In this document: positions 34,286 to 41,543 of the stretch, piece after piece
Position numbering within the stretch: position 1 is the first letter of the stretch
Layout of the letters: each line of letters begins with the position of its first letter
NCBI GenBank assembly: GCA_002423395.1
Contig: DIVZ01000005.1
Coordinates: 703,259 to 767,258, forward strand
DNA: 64,000 bases
Reading direction: 5' to 3'
From: Eubacteriaceae bacterium UBA6119
Lineage (GTDB): Bacteria; Bacillota; Clostridia; Eubacteriales; UBA1433
Notes under the pieces: model-generated
Databases searched by the model: none
Seen by the model: the letters and a program-made list of their open reading frames with translations, nothing else
What the model was told of the DNA's origin: nothing
Program-made: the position numbers and the translations under genes

Positions 34286-35515
34286 ATGACATTTGATAAA
34301 TTAAATTTGACAACGCCTATTATGAAGGCAATAAAATCTGAAGGATACGAAGTACCTACAGACATACAATATAAAGCTATTCCTTACTTACTGCAAGGAA
34401 AAGACTTGGTAGGCTGCGCGCAAACCGGAACAGGAAAAACAGCGGCATTCGCTATTCCTATCTTGCAAATACTTGCAGGTAAGAAAGGCAATGCTACAGG
34501 CTCAAAATCGATTAAAGCTTTAATATTGACGCCGACCAGAGAATTAGCTATACAAATAAGCCAGAAGTTCACTGATTACGCAAAATATATTAATATTAAA
34601 AACTGCGTTATTTACGGCGGAGTATCGCAAAGACCGCAAGTGCAGGCGTTAAGAGAAGGGGCTGAAGTTTTAATAGCGACTCCGGGCAGACTTCTTGACC
34701 TTATAAATCAACGTTTTGTTAAACTTAATAATATACAATTTTTTATACTGGATGAAGCCGATACAATGCTTGATATGGGATTTATTAACGATGTGAAAAA
34801 AATTATAGCGTTTTTACCTAAAACAAGACAGACAGCGCTGTTTTCAGCGACCATGCCTGCTCAGATATCAAAGCTATCGGATTCTATTTTAACAGACCCA
34901 GTAAAAGTCGCGGTTAATGTGATTTCGTCTACCGTTGATACTATTGAGCAATCTGTATATTTTGTAGGTGATAGGGATAAGAAGTCTCTGCTTATTAGTC
35001 TGTTAAAAAACAAGTCAATAACATCCGCTTTGATTTTTTCCAGAACAAAACACGGGGCTGACAGGATTGTTGCTGATCTTTTAAAATCAGGGGTAAATTC
35101 TCAGGCTATTCACGGAAACAAATCGCAAGGCGCAAGACAGATAGCTTTAAACAATTTTAAAAACAAAAAAATAAGAATTTTAGTCGCAACGGATATTGCC
35201 GCAAGAGGCATTGATGTTGAGGAATTATCACACGTAATTAATTATGATTTGCCTAACGTGCCAGAGACTTATGTTCACAGAATAGGGCGTACCGGCAGAG
35301 CCGGACTTGGCGGGGTTGCGCTTTCGTTTTGCGATATAGAAGAAAAGCCGTATCTTAAAGATATAGAAAAGCTTATAGCTAAGCCCATACATGTAGTAAA
35401 TGACCATCCGTATCCTCAAGTTATAAGAGAGCAGACGGAGCGAAAATTTACGGTAAACAATTCAGGTAAAAAAGTCTATGCAGGCAGTTATGGCGGCAGA
35501 AACCACAGAATTTAG
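34286..35515 (+). CDS. DEAD-box RNA helicase
   Basis: I use ATG 34286, which has AGAAGGAG 5 bp upstream; a longer frame from 34229 lacks a ribosome site. The 409-residue protein has the Q motif (TDIQYKAIP), motif I AQTGTGKT (45-52), PTRELA, TPGRLLD, DEAD, SAT, and the C-terminal helicase motifs ATDIAARGID and HRIGRTGRAG. Only about 40 basic residues follow the core, so it is a short RhlE/CshA-like helicase. Such enzymes unwind RNA during ribosome assembly, mRNA decay or cold adaptation. The hairpin with T-run in the leader suggests transcriptional control. Confidence 0.94.
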   Translation: MTFDKLNLTTPIMKAIKSEGYEVPTDIQYKAIPYLLQGKDLVGCAQTGTGKTAAFAIPILQILAGKKGNATGSKSIKALILTPTRELAIQISQKFTDYAKYINIKNCVIYGGVSQRPQVQALREGAEVLIATPGRLLDLINQRFVKLNNIQFFILDEADTMLDMGFINDVKKIIAFLPKTRQTALFSATMPAQISKLSDSILTDPVKVAVNVISSTVDTIEQSVYFVGDRDKKSLLISLLKNKSITSALIFSRTKHGADRIVADLLKSGVNSQAIHGNKSQGARQIALNNFKNKKIRILVATDIAARGIDVEELSHVINYDLPNVPETYVHRIGRTGRAGLGGVALSFCDIEEKPYLKDIEKLIAKPIHVVNDHPYPQVIREQTERKFTVNNSGKKVYAGSYGGRNHRI

Positions 35516-35540
35516 ATAAAAAATAATTCATATCAAACAA

Positions 35541-35574
35541 TAATAAAGCCGATTATATACGGCTTTATTATTTT
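35541..35574 (+). terminator. Terminator of the DEAD-box gene
   Basis: TAATAAAGCCG (35541-35551) pairs with CGGCTTTATTA (35560-35570), followed by TTTT. Confidence 0.85.
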
Positions 35575-35784
35575 GCAAATTACTGTTATGACTAAAGAAA
35601 AAAAATTTATAGAGTTTATGAAAAAATAACTTAGTTAATTCTTTTTGGGGTTTATGAGATTTAGATTATAACGAAATCAGATATATAAAATACATAAAAT
35701 GTCTGATATAATAAAACGATATAATGTAAGATAATACAAATAAATAATTCAATTAAAATCAATATAAAAAGGAGATAAATTGCT

Positions 35785-36057
35785 ATGTCTGAAAAAAAAG
35801 TATTTACATCGGCTCAAGCTAAAGAATACGGGGAAAAACTTGGAATAGACTGGTCGAAGTTTGACGTTGAGCAGTTCAGAATGGGTATGGATGTTGAACT
35901 TGAACATGGAACACGCGATTTACACACCAACGTTACAAATGACGATATTTTAGTAACGGCGAAAATAGCTCTTGCTCATTTAAACGAGTTTCCCGATTAC
36001 TATACAAGGCTTAAGAAAATGGAAGATGAAGCGGAGGCGTATTGGGAAGGGAAGTAA
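35785..36057 (+). CDS. DUF5661 family protein, 90 aa
   Basis: This is a small acidic soluble protein. The central segment MDVELEHGTRDLHTNVTNDD and the end ALAHLNEFPDYYTRLKKMEDEAEAYW match my recollection of DUF5661, a widespread family with no known role. The helix ending in repeated acidic residues and the conserved HLNEFPDYY suggest a compact helical domain. It is monocistronic, with an AAGGAG ribosome site and a terminator 5 bp after its stop, so it is probably well expressed. Confidence 0.8.
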   Translation: MSEKKVFTSAQAKEYGEKLGIDWSKFDVEQFRMGMDVELEHGTRDLHTNVTNDDILVTAKIALAHLNEFPDYYTRLKKMEDEAEAYWEGK

Positions 36058-36061
36058 AGTC

Positions 36062-36096
36062 AAATAAGCAGGCCGTAAGGCTTGCTTATTTTTATA
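36062..36096. terminator. Terminator between convergent genes
   Basis: AAATAAGCAGGCC and GGCTTGCTTATTT pair around GTAA (one mismatch), with T-runs on the plus side. Confidence 0.75.
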
Positions 36097-36109
36097 TAAA
36101 ATATACTAA

Positions 36110-37405
36110 TTAAACATAAGGATGAGGGCAGTCGCTGCACGGCAGCAGGTCTTTTGCCGAAATTACTTTAAATTTATTAATATCGTTAAGTATAACAGGT
36201 TTTTCATCCCCTTTTTGCAAGCATATATTTTCAAGAACGCTTATATCTTCGCCTCTGTCTTGTGCGATTATTTTTAAATGATTTTTCGCGAGAATCCAAC
36301 CTTTTTTGCTCATAATGTAGACAGGAATTTTAACTCCCACTTGAGCTATGGAATTTGGAGCGATATGACTAAGCACAGACTTTGACGCGCAAGACCAAAC
36401 AAGATCGGCATTTTCAGCCATAATTTCGGCTGTTTTATCGTCAATTGATGTTGAGCAAACGCCGAATTTATAAATTACAATGCCGTCTTTTTCAAGGTTG
36501 CTGATATCTTCAAGCAGGATATTGTCTTGCCATGCTGTCGACACGGCTATTTTCTTATATCCGATGGATATTGCTGCCTTTACCCCTTCAAGCTGGTCGA
36601 TACACGCAGTATGCGGATAGAGAGGGATAATGTTCGCATCATATGCGGTTTTTAAAATCTGCTTTGACGGACTGGTTACAAAAAGACCCGTCATGCGTTT
36701 AACAGCGCCTTGCGTGTTTGAGAAATCTGTCGTAATTATTGTGCCTAAATTGTTGGAGACAATAACAGCGGCATCTATTAGACCGTTTCTAAACGCCGAA
36801 CTCATAGTTTCGGAAGCACCGAAAAGCACATTGGCTTCGCAAGAGTTAAGCGGACGCGAAGTATCAAAATATCCGCCTTTTATTACAACATCATCTACAA
36901 GGGCGCGCATTAAATAGGGCTGAGATTTTACGTTTCCTTCATCCATTGATTTTAGAATATTAGCTGCAACATCTCCGCCTACCTCAATAAGCATCTGTCT
37001 TGTAAGAGGGCAATATCTTATAGGTATTTCCGTAGCATGTACGGCTTTTAATTCACCGTCTATGCGTTTTAGATATATAAAACATCCGAACATTCTGGTA
37101 ACGTGGACCTCATGTTTTTCGTAGAATTCAGCCAGTGCATCAAGAAAAGCGGAAACAAATCTATTTATAATTTCATCATCCGTGCATTCAAGAGTTAAAA
37201 CAATCTCATTATCAATTAATTTTTCGGTTATATTTATTTGAGCGGAATTTTGCATAGCTTTTGATAAAATGCCGTCAAGCGCCGCGAAATTTAAAGGTTC
37301 ATTATCTTTAAAGTCTGAAAAATATTTTTCGAAGTTTATATTTCGCTTGCGTAAATGGGCGATAGTTTTATTATTTAATTTTTCTAGTCTGCATTCTCTT
37401 GTCAT
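36110..37405 (-). CDS. Methanogenesis-marker-8-like protein (DUF2099), with extensions
   Basis: Residues of about 130-400 match by memory the archaeal methanogenesis marker protein 8 family. The run includes IRYCPLTRQM, FGASETMSSAFRNGLIDAAV, GTIITTDF, DQLEGVKAAISIGYKKIAVS, and NADLVWSCASKSVLSHIAP followed by VGVKIPVYIMSKKG. The first 130 residues are an extra alpha/beta domain. The C-terminus adds a CSDC pair at 423-426 (LPCSDCPHPYV) that could bind a metal or cluster. The family has no proven function; it is typical of methanogens, and a bacterial copy outside any methane pathway is notable. It has its own GGAGGCG ribosome site on the minus strand. Confidence 0.7.
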   Translation of the reverse strand: MTRECRLEKLNNKTIAHLRKRNINFEKYFSDFKDNEPLNFAALDGILSKAMQNSAQINITEKLIDNEIVLTLECTDDEIINRFVSAFLDALAEFYEKHEVHVTRMFGCFIYLKRIDGELKAVHATEIPIRYCPLTRQMLIEVGGDVAANILKSMDEGNVKSQPYLMRALVDDVVIKGGYFDTSRPLNSCEANVLFGASETMSSAFRNGLIDAAVIVSNNLGTIITTDFSNTQGAVKRMTGLFVTSPSKQILKTAYDANIIPLYPHTACIDQLEGVKAAISIGYKKIAVSTAWQDNILLEDISNLEKDGIVIYKFGVCSTSIDDKTAEIMAENADLVWSCASKSVLSHIAPNSIAQVGVKIPVYIMSKKGWILAKNHLKIIAQDRGEDISVLENICLQKGDEKPVILNDINKFKVISAKDLLPCSDCPHPYV

Positions 37406-37597
37406 TTTCGCCTCCGTAGAAATAAATTTTCGGATGTGAGTAATTATAACATAAATGATTAATTATTTTTAGCATAAGGGAATACATGAGTCTATAAAAA
37501 TGATAATGCGATTAAGTTATTTTTTACAAATATATAATTTAAATTTGCTATAATTAAATAAAAAGAATTATTAAAATAATTTAATAGGAGGAATTTA

Positions 37598-37796
37598 ATG
37601 TCTGAACAAAATATTTGCTTTTACATTAATGACAAAAAATGATAAATTTGATAAAGCGGATTGCATATTTTCAACAGACGGCGATGTAATAGGAAGGATA
37701 TTAAAAAAATCCAAAATTTATAAAAGAGACGAATATTATTCTTATGACATAGAAATATCGAAAGTTCAATTTGAAAAGTTAAAAAGTGTGAAATAA
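37598..37796 (+). pseudogene. Small gene split by a frameshift in an A-run
   Basis: A strong GGAGG precedes ATG 37598, but the frame stops at 37642 after 14 codons (MSEQNICFYINDKK). A second frame starting at ATG 37629 without a ribosome site runs 55 codons to 37796. Deleting one A from the A6 run at 37634-37639 fuses them into one 65-residue charged protein (…YINDKNDKFDKADCIFS…YSYDIEISKVQFEKLKSVK). Either the gene is broken, the base is a sequencing error, or the run is a slippage site. Function unknown. Confidence 0.55.
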
Positions 37797-37981
37797 AACT
37801 TAATATTATAGAAGTTTATAAAATCTATAATTGTTCAATTAGTTACTATTATGATAGATGAAGTAATGAAAATAGCTTAATAAAAGCTTAATACGTATCT
37901 GTATTTTTTATAACAGTATTGAATATAATAGAAAAAATCAATATAATTAGTTCATAAAAACATATAAAATCGGAGGAGCAA

Positions 37982-39112
37982 ATGTCTACATTCAGTAATT
38001 ATCTGCGCGATCACGGACAGCTTAATTTTACACAAAGCCCATTAAATGAAGTTGATATAGCCCTTATAACTATGCTTGCTTATCTGGATTGGGAAGGCAT
38101 AGTGCCTTCGTGTAATCCGGCTTCAACAATTGGGCTTATAGAAGCGGCAGAGATATATTTCGTAAAGATTTCAAAGTTGAAAAACAGGAATGTATATACT
38201 TTCAGCACACCTAATATAGAAAAAGCACTAAAGCATGTTATAAAATGCAAAAGATATGAAAGCATTGAAATGTGTATGTTTGAGCAGGACACTGATTTCA
38301 ACGTGGGGCGTCAGTTTGCCGCAATTACTTATATAATAAAAGATTATGCGGCAGAAAATATAATTGCATTCAGAGGAACCGACAGCACGCTAATAGGATG
38401 GAAAGAAGACTTTGAACTGGCTTATATGAAGTCAATTCCTGCCCAGCAGTATGCGTCAAAGTATTTGAATTTCGTAATTTCGAAACTTCCCGGCAGATTT
38501 ATAGTTTCCGGACATTCAAAAGGCGGTAATCTGGCTGTTTACGCAAGTGCGAAAACAGGGCTGCTATCGCGTAAGAAAATTACAAAAGTATACAATTTCG
38601 ACGGACCGGGATTTGAGTTTTCGTTTAATGACAGGAAAATGTTTAAATGCTGCGAAGACAAAGTTATTAATTATATACCGCAGGAATCAATTATAGGAAT
38701 GATACTTGAGCCTATAGGAAAACGAAAAATTGTCCAAAGCGCGGGCAGAGGATTTTATCAGCATGACGCTATGTTGTGGAAAATAGACAAAACATCTTTC
38801 GCAAACGGAGAGCTTACCGATGTTTCAAAAATAACGGACTATATTTTAAGTGAATGGTTAGGCGATATGAGCATTGGCGAGAGGGAAGAATTTGTAACTT
38901 CTTTATTTGACCTGCTCGGAGCAAAGGATGGAGAAGCGTTTACGAACGCTCCTATATATAACATAAAACTGATTATAAAAATAATGAAGAAATACTCTAA
39001 ATTTGACGCGGAAAAGAAAGCGGTTATAACTCAGATATTCGGTAATCTGCGCACATCCGCCGCTGTTACAATAAAATCTACGATTATTAAAAAAACAAAT
39101 GCAGCCAAATAG
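37982..39112 (+). CDS. Mbeg1-like alpha/beta hydrolase (DUF2974)
   Basis: This 376-residue soluble protein has a lipase-like fold. The nucleophile elbow GHSKGGNLA (about 177-185, Ser as nucleophile) is followed by YNFDGPGF, typical of the Mbeg1/DUF2974 family. AFRGTDSTLIGWKEDF supplies the oxyanion strand. The N-terminus SNYLRDHGQLNFTQSPLNEVDIALI is also characteristic. A role as an esterase or lipase is likely but its substrate is unknown. It has a strong GGAGGAG before ATG and no operon partner. Confidence 0.9.
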   Translation: MSTFSNYLRDHGQLNFTQSPLNEVDIALITMLAYLDWEGIVPSCNPASTIGLIEAAEIYFVKISKLKNRNVYTFSTPNIEKALKHVIKCKRYESIEMCMFEQDTDFNVGRQFAAITYIIKDYAAENIIAFRGTDSTLIGWKEDFELAYMKSIPAQQYASKYLNFVISKLPGRFIVSGHSKGGNLAVYASAKTGLLSRKKITKVYNFDGPGFEFSFNDRKMFKCCEDKVINYIPQESIIGMILEPIGKRKIVQSAGRGFYQHDAMLWKIDKTSFANGELTDVSKITDYILSEWLGDMSIGEREEFVTSLFDLLGAKDGEAFTNAPIYNIKLIIKIMKKYSKFDAEKKAVITQIFGNLRTSAAVTIKSTIIKKTNAAK

Positions 39113-39182
39113 GAATGATTTTTTAATTGAATATCGATTACATATCTTAAAATAAGACAAATATGTTAAAATTTTATTAATA

Positions 39183-39212
39183 TTGACAAAATATTACATA
39201 TTATGGTAATTT
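39183..39212 (+). promoter_or_regulatory. Promoter of the small-peptide unit
   Basis: TTGACA (39183-39188) is followed after 18 bp by TAATTT (39207-39212), a weak -10. It lies about 48 bp upstream of the 36-residue ORF. Confidence 0.5.
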
Positions 39213-39259
39213 ATAAATAATATAGAAATATCTTAAAAATATTTAGTAGGGGCAACAGC

Positions 39260-39370
39260 ATGAAACAAATTATAAAATTAATTTATAGAATAAAAGCATT
39301 GCCGAGCAAATTTAATAAGATTTCTCGGTTAATATTTTTGACAGAAAGACATTTAAAGGAATATGTGTGA
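39260..39370 (+). CDS. Small basic amphipathic peptide, 36 aa (candidate)
   Basis: ATG 39260 to TGA 39368-39370 encodes 36 residues beginning MKQIIKLIYRIKALPSK and ending RHLKEYV. It is rich in Lys, Arg, Ile and Leu and would form an amphipathic helix, without a signal peptide. A promoter-like sequence lies about 50 bp upstream and a perfect terminator begins immediately after the stop, so this short unit is very likely transcribed. The ribosome site (TAGGGGC) is modest. It could be a regulatory or membrane-active peptide, or the ORF could be incidental within a small RNA of about 180 nt. Confidence 0.45.
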   Translation: MKQIIKLIYRIKALPSKFNKISRLIFLTERHLKEYV

Positions 39371-39398
39371 AAACGCCTTTTTCATAAAGGCGTTTTTG
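39371..39398 (+). terminator. Terminator directly after the small ORF
   Basis: AAACGCCTTT and AAAGGCGTTT pair around TTCAT, followed by TTGCTT. The stem begins one base after the TGA. Confidence 0.85.
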
Positions 39399-39439
39399 CT
39401 TAAATAATTCACTTTTTTGAATAAAAGGAAGAGTTAAAG

Positions 39440-41527
39440 ATGAATAAACAAAAATTTAAATTTTCACGCTTATATAAACCAAATACGGCAAGGCGTCAGT
39501 CATTTAAAATTACATTAATTTATTTTATTTTGGGGTGCTTATGGATTATTGCCACCGATTTAATGGCAAACCGCTTGATTTTAACACAGTACTTTAATGT
39601 TGTAGCTTTAAGCATATTAAAAGGACTTTTATACGTTTTTGTAACTTCAGCTTTGCTATATAAGCTCATTCATTCCGCTTTTTTAAAACTGAAAAAATCA
39701 GAATTACAATTGAAAAAAAGTGAATTACTGTTTGAAGCCATATTTGAGCAGGCTCCGATAGGCATAGCTGTTGTAAATAATTATACTTTTCTTTCGGAAA
39801 TGAATTCAATGTTTGAAAAAATACTTGGTCGCACAAAGGAAGAACTTGCAAAACTGGACTGGATTGATATAACTCATCCTGATGATATTAAAGGGGATGT
39901 TAAGCTTTTCAAAAAATTTAAAAAAGGCATAATTAAAGGATATTCCATGGAAAAGCGGTTCGTAAAACCCGACGGGAAATACGTATGGGTTTTCATGGTA
40001 ATCGCCAATATAAACATCTCAAACATTACAAACTCAAATAATCATTTATGCATTATCAGTGATATTACGGAATGGAAAATTACGCAGCAATCGCTTACTG
40101 AAATAGAAAGAAGCAAAAGCGTGCTTCTTTCAAATTTGCCGGGCATTGCGTATAGATGCCGAATTGAAGAAGGAAGTCTGATAACGGAATTCTTATCAGA
40201 AGGATGTTATGAGCTGACTGGTTACAAATCGGAAAGTTTGCTGGGCGGAAACGGGAGTTTGATGTATGGTGATTTGATTTTAGATAGACATAAACAATTT
40301 ACGGAAAATGAATGGAAAAATGCGGTTTGCAATAAAACCCCGTACAGATATGAATATGAAATTTTAAGCGCATCGGGAGAAGAAAAATGGGTGTTGGAAA
40401 TAGGGCAGGGAATTTATGACAAAGATGGCAATGCAGAAGCTATTGAGGGTATTATTATTGATATAACAGAATCGAAAAAAAGAATTGAGCAGATAGAATT
40501 TATGAGTAACCATGATTATTTGACTGGTTTGTATAACCGCAGATATTATGAAATGGAAAAACTGCATATTGATTTTTATACATATCTTCCAATTTCTATT
40601 ATAATGGCGGATATAAACGGATTAAGATTAATAAATAATACTTTTGGTCATGCCGAAGGTGACAAGCTGATAATTGAAACAGCAAAAATATTAAAGAGTT
40701 GCTGTAAGAGCAGCGACATTCTAGCGAGAACGGGCGGCGATGAATTTTGCATTTTAATGACTAACACATCGGAAAGCTCAGTAAACGAAACAATCGCCAG
40801 AATAAAAGAAGAATGTGATAAATACAATAAAAAATTATCGAATGCAGAGCAATACATAAATATCTCAATTGGTTCTTCAACCAAAAACACCAAAGATGAA
40901 AATTTAAATTTGTGCGAAAAAGAAGCAAACGAATATATGCTGAAGCGTAAGATACTTGACAGAAAAAGCTATCATAACGCGCTGCTTTCTTCAATTATGG
41001 CAACAATGTATGCAAGAAGCCATGAAACAGAAGCGCACGCTATACGGATAGAAAAAAATTGTCTTAAAATCGGAGAAAGAATGCAGTTAAATCAACGTCA
41101 GATGGACGATTTGCATTTATACTCCATGCTTCACGACATAGGTAAAGTAAGCATAGACGATCGAATTTTAAACAAGCAGAGCAAGCTTACCGAAAGAGAG
41201 TGGGCAATTATGAAAACGCACCCTGAAATAGGCTGCCGCATTGCGCTGTCTGTTCCGGAAATAGCAAGTATAGCGGACTATATACTTTCCCATCACGAAA
41301 GATGGGACGGCACTGGCTACCCCAGAGGCCATAAAGGAGAAGAAATACCGCTGCTGTCAAGAATACTGGCAATAGCCGACGCGTATGACGCAATGACGGA
41401 AGGAAGAATATACAGAAAAGCCATATCAAGCGAGGAAGCAATTGAGGAAATAAGGAAAAACGCGGGAAGTCAGTTTGACCCTGAAATTGCAGGTATATTT
41501 TTAGAAATCATCAAAAACGGCAATTAA
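39440..41527 (+). CDS. PAS-GGDEF-HD-GYP c-di-GMP enzyme (membrane-bound)
   Basis: This 695-residue protein has two membrane segments (about 22-44 and 52-74), two PAS sensor domains (about 95-215 and 225-350), a GGDEF domain with intact TGGDEF, and an HD-GYP phosphodiesterase domain (MLHDIGKVSI, HHERWDGTGYPRG). The GGDEF part could make c-di-GMP. The inhibitory site five residues before GGDEF reads KSSD, so the Arg of RxxD is missing and product inhibition is unlikely. The HD-GYP part would degrade c-di-GMP. It is followed after 16 bp by a second protein of the same type and the two are clearly co-transcribed. Confidence 0.93.
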   Translation: MNKQKFKFSRLYKPNTARRQSFKITLIYFILGCLWIIATDLMANRLILTQYFNVVALSILKGLLYVFVTSALLYKLIHSAFLKLKKSELQLKKSELLFEAIFEQAPIGIAVVNNYTFLSEMNSMFEKILGRTKEELAKLDWIDITHPDDIKGDVKLFKKFKKGIIKGYSMEKRFVKPDGKYVWVFMVIANINISNITNSNNHLCIISDITEWKITQQSLTEIERSKSVLLSNLPGIAYRCRIEEGSLITEFLSEGCYELTGYKSESLLGGNGSLMYGDLILDRHKQFTENEWKNAVCNKTPYRYEYEILSASGEEKWVLEIGQGIYDKDGNAEAIEGIIIDITESKKRIEQIEFMSNHDYLTGLYNRRYYEMEKLHIDFYTYLPISIIMADINGLRLINNTFGHAEGDKLIIETAKILKSCCKSSDILARTGGDEFCILMTNTSESSVNETIARIKEECDKYNKKLSNAEQYINISIGSSTKNTKDENLNLCEKEANEYMLKRKILDRKSYHNALLSSIMATMYARSHETEAHAIRIEKNCLKIGERMQLNQRQMDDLHLYSMLHDIGKVSIDDRILNKQSKLTEREWAIMKTHPEIGCRIALSVPEIASIADYILSHHERWDGTGYPRGHKGEEIPLLSRILAIADAYDAMTEGRIYRKAISSEEAIEEIRKNAGSQFDPEIAGIFLEIIKNGN

Positions 41528-41543
41528 ATTTAAGGAGCGTAAT

